Shown here piece by piece: positions 7,716 to 17,348 of a stretch of DNA of 64,000 nt. Under the pieces are notes generated by a model, which was not told where the DNA came from, did not search any database, and was given only the letters and a program-made list of their open reading frames with translations. Origin of the DNA: Gammaproteobacteria bacterium. GTDB lineage: Bacteria; Pseudomonadota; Gammaproteobacteria; Steroidobacterales; GCA-2729495. The first letter of the stretch is position 1. The number at the start of each line of letters is the position of its first letter. The stretch is taken from the NCBI GenBank assembly GCA_028285245.1, contig JANQPY010000025.1, positions 1-64,000 on the forward strand, in the 5' to 3' direction. A program made the position numbers and the translations under genes.

Positions 7716-9533
7716 TCAGCCCAGGTCGTACAGCATCGGCAAAATCAGCGAGAACGCCAGCCACATGATGGCCGTAAGCGGGATACCCACGCGCAGAAAA
7801 TCACCGAACTTGTAGCCGCCGGCGCTCATGATGAGCAGGTTGGTCTGGTAACCGATCGGCGTGGCAAAGCTCATGTTGGCACCAAAGATCACCGCGAGAA
7901 TAAACGGCTCAACCGGCGCGCCCAGCTGATTGGCGATGCTGATCGACACGGGCGTGCCGATAACCGCGGCGGCGTTATTGGAGACCACATTGGTCAGCAC
8001 CGTCATTAACAGAATGAGGCCACTGAGGATCATCGGCGTTGGCAGCGACGCCGTGGCCAGCACGAACAACTGCGCCAGATAGTCCGCGCCGCCCGTCTTC
8101 AGCATCGCATCGCCCAGACACAGGCTCGCAACGATGATCATGATCACTGGAATGTTGAGTGCGCCACTGACGTCTGACCATTTAAGGCAGTTCGTGAGCA
8201 GCATGGCACCCACACCCCCGAGAGCGGCCACCGAAATCGGCAGTATGCCGGTGGCCGCCAGTGCCACCACGGCCGCCATGATGCCGAGCGCGATAGGCGC
8301 CGCCTTGGTGTGCGGCAGGTCGGTGGTGGCATCGAGTACCAGCACCGAACCACTTTCGCGCAGTTCCCGAATAGCGCCTTTGGCGCCCTGCACCAGTAAC
8401 ACGTCGCCCGCCCGCAGCATGACGTCGTTGAGGTCGCCGCCGAGATCCCCTGAGCGCGCTCGATGAATAGCCATCGGCAGCAATCTGAATCGCGTGGTGA
8501 GTTGCGCGGAGGCGAGCGTGCGGTGATGCAGCGGCGAGCCGCGCGTTACCACCACCTCGGCCAACTGCTGGCCTTCACCTTCCAGCGGCGCTTCTTCAGT
8601 GACCGGGTGCTCGGCATCGTCCTCGTTATAGAGTGTCGCGCCCAGCACGCCCTCAAATTCCTTTAGCCGCTCGGCGGTATCCCGCACGTACAGCCGATCG
8701 CCTTTCTGCAGTACCACCGACGGCAGCTTGGCAACAAACAGGGACTCCGTGCGTTGTATCCGATCAACGCGCATGCGGCCCTCCGTCTTCGCCAGCACTT
8801 CAGAGAGCGTCTTGCCCTGCGCAAAACTGTCATCGTTTACATACAGCAATGCATTGAACAGGCGCGGCGTGGTGTCAGACATCGGGGGGCGCCGTTCCGG
8901 CAGCAGGCGCGGCGCGACCAGCCACAGGAACAACAGACCCACACCGCCGGCCAGCAGCACCGGCAACGTGAAATCGAACATCTCAAACCGGCGCTGCCCA
9001 AGGTCTGCAGCAAGACCCACGACCAGCAGATTGGTAGACGTACCGATCGTCGTGGCCATGCCGCCGATCAGCGTGGCCAGTCCCATCGGCACGAGCACAC
9101 CCGATGGACTCTTGCGCGAGCGCAGACAAACCGCGACCAGCACGGGCAGCAGCATCACCACAATCGGCGTGTTGTTTAAGAACGCACTGAAGGCAGCCGC
9201 CACGACCAGCGTTACCAGAAAGGCCAGCGCCGGCCGTTCGCTCCAGTAACGCGCCATAAACGCGGCGAGCGGCTGTAGTGCACCGGTGGTCTCTAACCCG
9301 CGACCGGCAACCAGGAGGGCGCACACGGCCACCAGCGCTTCATTACCAAAATTCTTATAAAAGTCGGCGGGACTGATATCGCCGTAGGGGAACAGGTAGA
9401 AACCCGCGATTAGGAGCAGCACAACGCCCAGGCCGGTCGTTTCCAGCGGAATGTTGTCGCGGGTAAACAGAAAGAGCGTGATACCCGTGAGCAACAATAC
9501 GGCTAGCGCATGAAATTCAGGCAGTGGCGGCAA
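7716..9533 (-). CDS. SLC13/DASS-type anion permease with two TrkA-C domains
   Basis: 605 residues. N-terminal half (about 1-210) and C-terminal half (about 400-605) are multi-span membrane regions with the repeated family signatures FLNNTPIVVMLLPV and VVSNNAAAVIGTPV, and re-entrant loops of the SNT kind (IGTSTNLLVVG; ATPIGYQTNLLIM). Between them, about 215-390, are two cytosolic TrkA-C/RCK-C domains (one with KGDRLYVRDTAERL, one with AGDVLLVQGAKGAI). Such fusions occur in the divalent-anion/Na+ symporter superfamily (dicarboxylate, sulfate and related). Substrate cannot be told from sequence. The start is TTG at 9533, supported by GAGGA 7-8 bases upstream. The 156 bases to ppc hold divergent promoters I could not place. 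Confidence 0.85.
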   Translation of the reverse strand: MPPLPEFHALAVLLLTGITLFLFTRDNIPLETTGLGVVLLLIAGFYLFPYGDISPADFYKNFGNEALVAVCALLVAGRGLETTGALQPLAAFMARYWSERPALAFLVTLVVAAAFSAFLNNTPIVVMLLPVLVAVCLRSRKSPSGVLVPMGLATLIGGMATTIGTSTNLLVVGLAADLGQRRFEMFDFTLPVLLAGGVGLLFLWLVAPRLLPERRPPMSDTTPRLFNALLYVNDDSFAQGKTLSEVLAKTEGRMRVDRIQRTESLFVAKLPSVVLQKGDRLYVRDTAERLKEFEGVLGATLYNEDDAEHPVTEEAPLEGEGQQLAEVVVTRGSPLHHRTLASAQLTTRFRLLPMAIHRARSGDLGGDLNDVMLRAGDVLLVQGAKGAIRELRESGSVLVLDATTDLPHTKAAPIALGIMAAVVALAATGILPISVAALGGVGAMLLTNCLKWSDVSGALNIPVIMIIVASLCLGDAMLKTGGADYLAQLFVLATASLPTPMILSGLILLMTVLTNVVSNNAAAVIGTPVSISIANQLGAPVEPFILAVIFGANMSFATPIGYQTNLLIMSAGGYKFGDFLRVGIPLTAIMWLAFSLILPMLYDLG

Positions 9534-9689
9534 ACGCGTTTCCTCGCTGCGGCAGAGTTCTGCCCGGGCTTAAGCATACCCACGGTGGCAGGGGCCGCCA
9601 ACTTGAAAAGCCCGTTTATCAGGCGAGCGCCCAGCGGACAATCTGTTAAGCTTCAGCGGTCACCACATCAGTGACGAACGCGCCTGAGC

Positions 9690-12464
9690 ATGTCCGCCAC
9701 CAATCCCAACGAGGCCACAGGCTTACACCCCACTGCGCGGGTCGCAGAAAAGCGCCGCGATATTCGCTTTGCGGCCAAAGACGCGGGGCTGCGCCAGGAT
9801 GTACATAACCTCGGCGAGCTGGTCGGCGCGCTGCTTACTGAGCAGGGTGGCGACCGGCTGTTTAACGCCGTGGAGCGCGGCCGCGTCGCCGCCATTGCCC
9901 GCCGGGAGGGTGATGAACAGGGCAGTCAGGATCTGGATCGGCTGGTGTCTTCGCTCTCACCGAGTCAGGCGCGCCGGTTTATTCGCGCGTTTTCAACCTA
10001 CTTCCAGGTCGTCAATTCTGCGGAGCAGGTGCACCGCATCCGGCGGCGCCGGGACTACCTGAAGGACAGCGATAAACACCAGCCCGGCGGGCCGGAAGAT
10101 ACGGTATTTAAGCTGCGCGCCGAGGGCTACACGTTAAAGGCCGTGCTGGACTTGCTCGAGACCATTCAGATCGAGCCGGTGTTTACCGCACACCCCACGG
10201 AACCGACACGCCGCACCATTCTGCGCAAGCACCAGGCGATTGTGCGACGGCTGATTGAGAGTCAGGACTCGTCGATGACTCCGCGTGACCGCGCTGCGTG
10301 CTTTGAGTCGATCCGCGACAACGTCACCGCCATCTGGCAAACCGAGGAGCATCCCGGCAGCGAGCGCACCAGCGGCGACGAACTGGAACACGTGCTGTTC
10401 TATCTGACCGACGTTATCTATAAGGCCATCCCAGCGTTTTACGAGGCGCTGCAGTTCGCACTGACCGAGGCCTACGGCGAGCTCGACGAGAACCTGCAGC
10501 TGCCCGTATTGATCCGGTTTGCATCGTGGATTGGTGGCGATATCCATGGACGCCCGGAAACCACGGCGCGCACCATTCGCCAGACGCTGCAGCGTCAGCG
10601 CACGCTCATTCTCGACCTGTACTTTGGGGAATGCCGCGGGCTGGCTGACAAGCTAAGCCAGAGTCGCAAGCGCGTGGGCATCGCACCGGAGATTCTTGAG
10701 CGTATCGACGAGTACAGCGGCCACTTCCCGCAAGCCGCCGGCAGTATTCCGCAACGGCATGCAGACATGCCCTACCGTATTTTTCTGCGGTTAATCATGG
10801 CGCGTCTGAAAGCCACGTATGACGACGATGCGTTTCCGTACGAATCGCCTGAGGAGCTGCTGGCCGATCTGAATCTCATCGCAACCAGCCTGATCGAGCA
10901 TCGAGGGCGCCACGCCGGGCTGTTTCCGCTGCGGCGATTTATTCGGCGCGTGGAAACTTTCGGCTTTCACTTTCTGACCCTGGATATCCGCCAGAGTGCC
11001 CTGGTAAATCGGCGGGTGGTAGGCCACTGTCTGGATGAAGAGGGCTGGATGAACCAGTCGGGCGAATACCGGGCCCGGCGCATTCACGAGGCACTGGAAA
11101 ACAACGAGTCGCCCTGCGGTGGGCTAGACAACGAGACCCGCCGTGACCTGGCCGTGTTTCAGGCGATCGCATACTGCCGCAGAAAGTTTGGTGAACGCGC
11201 GATCGGACCGTATGTCGTGAGCATGGCTCACGATGTGGATGATGTGCTGTCGGTCATCCTGCTCGCGCGCTGGGGCGATCTTTGTCACGGGCGCGATCAG
11301 GTGCCGCTGGATATTGCGCCTTATTTTGAAACCGTCGATGACCTGGCGGGCTGCACCGAGACCATGAGCCGGCTGTTGCAGGATTCGCTCTACCGCGAGC
11401 ATCTGCGTCAGCGCGGCGACAGGCAAACGGTGATGCTGAGTTACACCGACAGCACCCGCGACGGCGGCTTGGCGCCCGCCCGTTGGGCGCTGCAGCGCGC
11501 GCAGGCATCGCTGGCGCGCGTACTGGGCGAGGCCGGCGTTGACTTCACGCTGTTTCACGGCCGCGGCGGCAGCATTAGCCGTGGCGGTGGCAAAACCCAT
11601 GGCGTTGTCATGGGCGCACCGGCCGGCTCGGTACGTGGTCACTTGCGGGCCACTGAACAAGGCGAACTGGTCAATGCCAAATACGGCCTGCGCGGTATCG
11701 CGATGCGTACCCTGGAACAGGCGGTTGGTTCAGTGGCGCTGGCCACTGCCATACCCAGGCGCCTCGACACCAACCAGCTCAATGGCTGGATTGAGGTAAT
11801 GCATGTGACCAGCGCGGCCAGCCGTGAGCGCTATCAGGCGCTGGTTTACGCACGGCCGGAGTTCTACGACTATTTTCGCGCTGCCACGCCTGTCGATGTC
11901 ATCGACCGCATGCGTCAGGATGAGTTTACGGAAGCCGCTGAACAAACCGGGGTCGCGCAGCTACGTGGCGTGGCATGGGACTTTGCCTGGGCACAAAGCC
12001 GGCATGTGCTGCCGGGCTGGTACGGGCTGGGGTCTGGGTTAACTAAAGCGGTTAACACCATCGGTCTTGAGGGCGTGCGCGAAATGGCGCGCGAATGGCC
12101 GTTCTTCCGGAACCTGCTGTTAGACCTTGAAACCATTCTCAGTAAAGCGGACTTGGGTATTGCCGCCCGTTATTCTGCTCTCGCCGGTGAGCTGCACGAT
12201 GAGTTTTTTCCGTCGATGAAAACGGAATTCGATCTGACGGTAGAAAAATTGCTGGAGATCACCGGCCAGCAGGTGTTGCTCGAGAAGCGCCCCAATCTCC
12301 GCAGATCAATCCGGCTGCGCAATCCCTATGTCGATCCGATGAGTCTGCTGCAGGTTGATTTTTTGCAGCGCTGGCGCGAAGGCGGGCGCCAGGATGACGA
12401 GCTGTTTGCCGCGCTGCTGGCCAGCGTGAACGGCATCGCCCGCGGCCTGCAGGATTCAGGCTGA
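9690..12464 (+). CDS. ppc: Phosphoenolpyruvate carboxylase
   Basis: 924 residues, normal for bacterial PEPC. Anaplerotic carboxylation of PEP with bicarbonate to oxaloacetate, feeding the citrate synthase encoded further along. Seen: VFTAHPTEPTRR with the catalytic His, the RFASWIGGDIHGRPETT block, LDIRQ, SYTDSTRDGG, the glycine-rich loop FHGRGGSISRGGG, the WDFAWAQSRHVLPGWYGLG block, and a C-terminus ending near RGLQDSG where the family's carboxylate helps form the active site. Starts ATG at 9690. The next gene begins four bases after its stop, suggesting co-transcription. Confidence 0.97.
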   Translation: MSATNPNEATGLHPTARVAEKRRDIRFAAKDAGLRQDVHNLGELVGALLTEQGGDRLFNAVERGRVAAIARREGDEQGSQDLDRLVSSLSPSQARRFIRAFSTYFQVVNSAEQVHRIRRRRDYLKDSDKHQPGGPEDTVFKLRAEGYTLKAVLDLLETIQIEPVFTAHPTEPTRRTILRKHQAIVRRLIESQDSSMTPRDRAACFESIRDNVTAIWQTEEHPGSERTSGDELEHVLFYLTDVIYKAIPAFYEALQFALTEAYGELDENLQLPVLIRFASWIGGDIHGRPETTARTIRQTLQRQRTLILDLYFGECRGLADKLSQSRKRVGIAPEILERIDEYSGHFPQAAGSIPQRHADMPYRIFLRLIMARLKATYDDDAFPYESPEELLADLNLIATSLIEHRGRHAGLFPLRRFIRRVETFGFHFLTLDIRQSALVNRRVVGHCLDEEGWMNQSGEYRARRIHEALENNESPCGGLDNETRRDLAVFQAIAYCRRKFGERAIGPYVVSMAHDVDDVLSVILLARWGDLCHGRDQVPLDIAPYFETVDDLAGCTETMSRLLQDSLYREHLRQRGDRQTVMLSYTDSTRDGGLAPARWALQRAQASLARVLGEAGVDFTLFHGRGGSISRGGGKTHGVVMGAPAGSVRGHLRATEQGELVNAKYGLRGIAMRTLEQAVGSVALATAIPRRLDTNQLNGWIEVMHVTSAASRERYQALVYARPEFYDYFRAATPVDVIDRMRQDEFTEAAEQTGVAQLRGVAWDFAWAQSRHVLPGWYGLGSGLTKAVNTIGLEGVREMAREWPFFRNLLLDLETILSKADLGIAARYSALAGELHDEFFPSMKTEFDLTVEKLLEITGQQVLLEKRPNLRRSIRLRNPYVDPMSLLQVDFLQRWREGGRQDDELFAALLASVNGIARGLQDSG

Positions 12465-12468
12465 CCGC

Positions 12469-13452
12469 GTGCAGGCGGTTTTTCTGGATTTTGGCAGCCT
12501 CGGGCCCACCGATGTCAATCCGAAGCCGCTGACGGATCAGCTGCCTGAACTGACCTTCTACCCCGCGACCTCGCCGGCTGATGTCGCCGGCCGGATCAAA
12601 GACGCGGAACTAGTCTTCATCAACAAGGTAAAGCTCACCGCCGAACTGCTGGCCGGTGCCCCCAACTTAAGGATGGTATGCATTGCGGCGACCGGCACCG
12701 ACAACGTTGATCTGGCGGCTGCCAGGGAACGCGGCATCACGGTGTGCAACATCCGCGACTACTGCACGCCCAGCGTTGCGCAGCATGTATTCGCGCTGCT
12801 GCTGGCGTTGACCCAGCGAGTGCTGCCGTACCGGCGGTTTGTGGAGCGAGGTGGTTGGAGCACCTCGGAACACTTCTGTGCACTGGATTTTCCGACGCGC
12901 GAACTCGCCGGCAAGACTCTGGGCATTGTTGGCTATGGCAAGCTCGGCCGCGGCGTCGCCGAGCTTGGCCGCGCCTTCGGCATGCAGCTGCTGGTTGCCA
13001 GGCAGCCGTACCGCATTCGCGACCATGAACTGCTATATGCGATCGGCGATAGACCCACGCGCGTTGGCTTGGGCACTTTGCTTGAGCGGGCAGACGTGGT
13101 CAGCCTGCACTGTCCGCTGAACAAACAAACCGCCGAACTCATCGACGCTGCGGCTCTGGCCAAGATGCGAGATTCTGCAGTGCTCATTAACACAGCGCGT
13201 GGCGGTCTCATCGATGATGCGGCACTGATCGCCGCGCTTGAATCAGGCCGTCTGGCCGGTGCGGGCATCGACGTGCTGAGCGAGGAGCCGCCGGCCCGGA
13301 ACGCACCACTGGTCTCGGCGCATCTGGACAACCTCATCGTAACGCCGCATATCGCCTGGGCTGCACGGGAAGCGCGCCAGCGTGCCATCGATCAGATGGC
13401 TGAGGTCGTCGCGGCGTTTCTCGGCGGCGAGCCAATCAATCGCGTCACCTAG
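12469..13452 (+). CDS. D-2-hydroxyacid dehydrogenase (hydroxypyruvate/glycerate type)
   Basis: 327 residues. NAD(P)-dependent reduction of a 2-keto acid, most like glycerate dehydrogenase/hydroxypyruvate reductase. Seen: VCIAATGTDNVDLAAA, the nucleotide fold GIVGYGKLGRGVAELG, the catalytic Arg in INTARGGLID, the Glu in GAGIDVLSEEPP, and the catalytic His in LIVTPHIAWAA. The start is GTG at 12469, 4 bases after the ppc stop, without a clear ribosome site, so translation may be coupled. Exact substrate is inferred only from overall resemblance. Confidence 0.88.
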   Translation: MQAVFLDFGSLGPTDVNPKPLTDQLPELTFYPATSPADVAGRIKDAELVFINKVKLTAELLAGAPNLRMVCIAATGTDNVDLAAARERGITVCNIRDYCTPSVAQHVFALLLALTQRVLPYRRFVERGGWSTSEHFCALDFPTRELAGKTLGIVGYGKLGRGVAELGRAFGMQLLVARQPYRIRDHELLYAIGDRPTRVGLGTLLERADVVSLHCPLNKQTAELIDAAALAKMRDSAVLINTARGGLIDDAALIAALESGRLAGAGIDVLSEEPPARNAPLVSAHLDNLIVTPHIAWAAREARQRAIDQMAEVVAAFLGGEPINRVT

Positions 13453-13518
13453 CTGGCTGAGCCCGGCCGTGCTCTAAATTTGGCGACTGCGAGCAGTCTG
13501 TTTGGCCAGCGCGGGGTA

Positions 13519-14142
13519 CTAAAGCAAAGGCTTCAGCACCGGCCAGACGTTATCGAGCAATATCGGCTGACCCGCTGCGTTCGGATGAATGCCATCACTT
13601 TGCATGTACGCATCGTTGAGCGCGACGCCCGCCATGAAGAAGTCGATAAGCGCGACGTCAAAACTCTCGGCCATCTCCGGATACAGCGCAGCAAAGCTCT
13701 CGGTATAGGCCCGGCCATAATTCGGTGGTATCTGGATACCCGCCAGCACCACCCTGGCGTCCGCTGCCAGACTCGCTCGAATCATGGTGCGCAGGTTCGT
13801 GCGAATAGCGAGCACGGGGGTACCGCGTAACGCATCGTTCCCGCCCAGCTCAATGATGACTATATCTGGCTGATGTATTTCCAGAGCGCGCTCAATGCGC
13901 CGTGCACCGCCACCCGTGGTATCCCCGCTGATGCTGGCATTGACTACTGTATAACCGTAATCTTCTGCGTCGAGCCGTTGCTGCAACAAGGCTACCCAGC
14001 CTTCTTCCACAGCGATGCCGAAGCCAGCGCTGAGGCTGTCCCCCACCACGAGGATCGTGCGCCCTTCGCTACTTGCGCAGGCCACCAGGGCTGCAACCAT
14101 TAGGTAGCCGAGGACGAAAGACTTAAAGATGTTAGAGCGCAC
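13519..14142 (-). CDS. tesA: Arylesterase / lysophospholipase, GDSL family lipoprotein
   Basis: About 207 residues. SGNH hydrolase of the TesA type acting on thioesters and lysophospholipids in the periplasm. Seen: block I VVGDSLSAGFG with the nucleophile Ser, the NASISGDTTGGGA block with the Gly, IIELGGNDALRG with the Asn, and DGIHPN with the Asp-His pair. I chose GTG at 14142 because it yields a full signal peptide (R2, K7, hydrophobic core) ending in a perfect lipobox LVAC; an ATG at 14100 would leave only six residues before the Cys. It is divergent from ybbA, as tesA is in E. coli, and here the two coding regions overlap by about 14 bases. Confidence 0.88.
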   Translation of the reverse strand: MRSNIFKSFVLGYLMVAALVACASSEGRTILVVGDSLSAGFGIAVEEGWVALLQQRLDAEDYGYTVVNASISGDTTGGGARRIERALEIHQPDIVIIELGGNDALRGTPVLAIRTNLRTMIRASLAADARVVLAGIQIPPNYGRAYTESFAALYPEMAESFDVALIDFFMAGVALNDAYMQSDGIHPNAAGQPILLDNVWPVLKPLL

Positions 14143-14815
14143 TGGCAATGATGATGTTCTGCGGACCGAGGAACTCGGCCGCGAGGTTAGCAGCCCCGAA
14201 GGGCCTCTGACCATCCTGCAGGCCGTCACGCTATCGATCAAATCTGGCGAGGCCGTGGCCCTCGTCGGTTCATCCGGTGCTGGCAAAACCACGTTGCTAT
14301 CGCTGCTCGCCGGACTGGATAAGCCAACGCACGGCAAGGTGTGGCTGGTCGGAGAAGACCTCACCGCAATGGATGAAGATGGCCGGGCGCGCCTCAGGGG
14401 GCGTCATGTCGGCTTCGTGTTCCAGTCGTTTCATCTCGTGCCGTCTCTGACTGCCATAGAAAATGTGATGCTGCCGCTGGAACTGTCCGGCGAAGCCAGC
14501 GCCTACCGGCTTGCAGAAGAGGCACTGGATCGGGTCGGCCTCGCCAAGCGTGTGGGGCACTATCCGAAACAGCTGTCTGGCGGTGAAAAACAGCGCGTTG
14601 CGATTGCCCGCGCGTTTATTGCCAAACCGGCCATTCTGTTTGCCGACGAGCCGACCGGCAATCTGGATACGGCCAGCGGTGATCGCGTGGCCGAGCTGTT
14701 GTTTGAGATGAATAAGAAATCTGGCACCACGCTGGTTCTGGTTACGCACGATCGCGAGCTCGCCGGACGCTGCGACCGGGTGCTGGAAATCGAAGCCGGG
14801 CGGCTCGTGTCATGA
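14129..14815 (+). CDS. ybbA: ABC transporter ATPase, YbbA/LolD-like
   Basis: 228 residues. Energises the partner permease downstream. Seen: Walker [15 protein letters not shown]-loop VFQSFHLVPSL, signature LSGGEKQRVAIARAF, Walker B ILFADEPTGNLD, H-loop LVTHDRELA. The tesA-ybbA-ybbP neighbourhood is conserved in gammaproteobacteria; the E. coli pair is thought to act in the envelope, but its substrate is not firmly established. The stop overlaps the next gene's ATG by four bases. Confidence 0.93.
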   Translation: MLERTGNDDVLRTEELGREVSSPEGPLTILQAVTLSIKSGEAVALVGSSGAGKTTLLSLLAGLDKPTHGKVWLVGEDLTAMDEDGRARLRGRHVGFVFQSFHLVPSLTAIENVMLPLELSGEASAYRLAEEALDRVGLAKRVGHYPKQLSGGEKQRVAIARAFIAKPAILFADEPTGNLDTASGDRVAELLFEMNKKSGTTLVLVTHDRELAGRCDRVLEIEAGRLVS

Positions 14816-17304
14816 ATGCATTTCGTTTTGGCCTGCAGTCGCTGCTGCGAAATCTGCGCGCGGGTGAACTGTCGGTGCTGATTCTGGCCGTCGTGGTCGC
14901 CGTCTCGGCAATGACCGCCGTGGGGTTCTTCACAGATCGTGTTGGCAGCGCCATCCGCTCGCAGGCCAGTGCTGTATTGGCCGGAGATCTCGAGGTCAGC
15001 TCGCCTTCACCGCTAGACAATGCACTGTTGGCTGAAGGCGCCGGCCGCGGTTTGGAAACCGCTGAAATTGTCGCGTTTCCCACCATGGCCACGGCGCCCG
15101 ACAGCAACTCGCTGGCGTATATCCGGGCAGTGACTCAAGGATATCCACTGCGTGGCGAGTTGCTGATTTCTGACGAGCTCTTTGGCGATACGAAGAGTGC
15201 CGCCGCTATCCCCGCACCGGGCGAGGCGTGGGCGGAGCCTGGCCTGCTAGGGCGCATGGGCATCGATGTAGGCACGGTGCTGCGCATTGGTGAAGCCGAC
15301 GTCACGGTCACGCAGGTTCTTGAGTATCAGCCCGGACAAAACATGGGCGGCATGGCTCAGCTTGCGCCCGGCTTGCTGGTGAATCACGCGGATCTCGATG
15401 CGTTTAATGTGGTCCGGCCAGGCAGCCGGGTCAGCTACCGCCAGCTTTATGCCGGTGATGGCGACACTGTGGATGCCTGGCGACAGGAGCTTAACGAACG
15501 CGTGGGGGAAGGCGCGCGCGTGCGTGGCCTGGAAGACGCAGGCGAGCAGATCACGGCAGCGATTGATCGCGCGCAGGGCTTCCTGAATCTCGCGTCTCTG
15601 GTAACGGTAATTCTGTCCGCCGTCGCCACGGCCATGGCTGCACGCCGCTACGCGCTGAGAAATCTCGATAGCATTGCCCTGATAAAGAGTCTCGGTGCAA
15701 CGCAGGCGTTTGTTCAGCGCGTCGTGCTGGTGCAGCTCACAGGCATCATTCTGGGCACCGCGATCGTTGGATCTTTGCTGGGTTACTTCGGTCAGCGGGC
15801 GCTCATCGCGATTGCTACCGAGGTGCTGAAGGTCGATCTGCCGCCTGCTGATCCAGCCGCCGCTACACTCGGGCTGCTGACAGCGGCCACCATCATCATC
15901 GGTTTTGCGCTGCCGCACATGCTGACGCTGAAAGACACGTCGCCCATTCGCGTGCTGCGTCATGATTTGCCCCCGCCCCGGTTGAGCACCCGGTTGACCT
16001 ACGGTGTGGCGCTCGCCGCGCTGGTCGCGATGATGCTGCTCATCGTCCGCGATTTGTTGCTGGTGCTGCTGATTGTGGCCGGTCTCGCCGCGGTGGCCGC
16101 AGCAGCCGTGGCTATCGGGTGGCTGTTGGTGCGGGGTTTCACGCGCTTTCGCGGGGCCGCCGGCGTCGCCTGGCGTTACGGATTGGCCAATATCTCGCGG
16201 CGCGGCACTGAGAGCGTGGTGCAGATCGTAGCCTTCGCCGTTGGCCTGATGGTGCTACTGCTGCTGTCGCTGGTGCGATCAGACTTGCTCAACGAATGGT
16301 CTGCCTCACTACCTGAGAACATTCCCAACTACTTCTTGATCAACATTGAGCCCGAGGACTGGAACGACATCGACCGCTTCTTCGCCGATGCCACGGGCGA
16401 AGACAATGATTTTCTGCCATTCCTGCGCGGACGGATCACGTCGATCAATGGCGAATCGGTGGACGACTACCGCTTTCCCGGTGAGCGCGGCGAGCGTTTT
16501 GCCAGGCAGGAAACTAACCTGACCTGGCGCCAGGAGTTTCCGGCAACGAACGAGCTGCGCTCCGGCGAGTGGTGGTCCGACGGCACAGATGACGTGATCG
16601 AACTATCGCTGGAGGACGAGATTGCCGGCGAACTGGGCCTGGAGCTTGGCGATCGTGTTGGCTTCGACATTGGTGGCGAATCGTTTGAGGCCAAACTCAC
16701 CAACACTCGCTTTATTCAGTGGGACTCGATGGCGCCGAACTTTTACGTGATGCTGTCGCCCGGGCTTGCCGAACAGCTTCCGCAGACCTACATCAGCAGT
16801 GTGTACCTGCCTGCGGAGCAGCGTCGGCTGCTGAACACTTTTGTGCGTAACTTTCCGGGTGTCACGGTGCTCGATCTCGAAGTCGTGCTCGGGCAGGTGC
16901 GCATGGTGATAGACCGCGCCTCAATGGCCGTGCAGTACGTGTTTCTTTTTACCGTGCTGGCCGGGCTGGTTGTATTGCTTGCCGCGATTCAGGTGACACG
17001 CGACGAACGCCGCTTTGAAAGCGCGATTCTACATACGCTGGGCGCCGACCGTCGCACCATCCTGCAGGGTGTGGCCGTCGAGTTCACGACACTGGGTGGG
17101 TTATCCGGTGTGCTGGCGGCCTTTGGTGCAACGCTGGTCGGGTGGCTCCTGGCCACGCGCGTGTTCCAGCTCGACTACGGTTTCAGCCCGTGGATATGGG
17201 TTCTGGGCTGCGTTGCGGGAAGTGTGATTGTCGGTGTCACCGGCACGCTGGCGACTCGGCGTGCCGTCAATGAGCCACCGGTGACGGTACTGCGGGAAAC
17301 CTGA
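14812..17304 (+). CDS. ybbP: FtsX/MacB-type ABC permease, YbbP-like
   Basis: 830 residues. Inner-membrane permease partner of YbbA. An N-terminal span (FGLQSLLRN then LSVLILAVVVAVSAM) is followed by a periplasmic region, an FtsX block of three spans near 260-370, further spans near 390-450, a second extracytoplasmic domain about 480-690 (acidic, with PENIPNYFLINIEPEDWNDI), and a closing FtsX block (VFLFTVLAGLVVLLAAIQVTRDERRFE onward). This duplicated arrangement is the known YbbP architecture. The cargo is not evident. Starts with an ATGA overlap after ybbA. Confidence 0.9.
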   Translation: MNAFRFGLQSLLRNLRAGELSVLILAVVVAVSAMTAVGFFTDRVGSAIRSQASAVLAGDLEVSSPSPLDNALLAEGAGRGLETAEIVAFPTMATAPDSNSLAYIRAVTQGYPLRGELLISDELFGDTKSAAAIPAPGEAWAEPGLLGRMGIDVGTVLRIGEADVTVTQVLEYQPGQNMGGMAQLAPGLLVNHADLDAFNVVRPGSRVSYRQLYAGDGDTVDAWRQELNERVGEGARVRGLEDAGEQITAAIDRAQGFLNLASLVTVILSAVATAMAARRYALRNLDSIALIKSLGATQAFVQRVVLVQLTGIILGTAIVGSLLGYFGQRALIAIATEVLKVDLPPADPAAATLGLLTAATIIIGFALPHMLTLKDTSPIRVLRHDLPPPRLSTRLTYGVALAALVAMMLLIVRDLLLVLLIVAGLAAVAAAAVAIGWLLVRGFTRFRGAAGVAWRYGLANISRRGTESVVQIVAFAVGLMVLLLLSLVRSDLLNEWSASLPENIPNYFLINIEPEDWNDIDRFFADATGEDNDFLPFLRGRITSINGESVDDYRFPGERGERFARQETNLTWRQEFPATNELRSGEWWSDGTDDVIELSLEDEIAGELGLELGDRVGFDIGGESFEAKLTNTRFIQWDSMAPNFYVMLSPGLAEQLPQTYISSVYLPAEQRRLLNTFVRNFPGVTVLDLEVVLGQVRMVIDRASMAVQYVFLFTVLAGLVVLLAAIQVTRDERRFESAILHTLGADRRTILQGVAVEFTTLGGLSGVLAAFGATLVGWLLATRVFQLDYGFSPWIWVLGCVAGSVIVGVTGTLATRRAVNEPPVTVLRET

Positions 17305-17348
17305 CGCCGGCGGAGTCCCAGATTCTTTTCTGGATCTGAACCCGCTAT

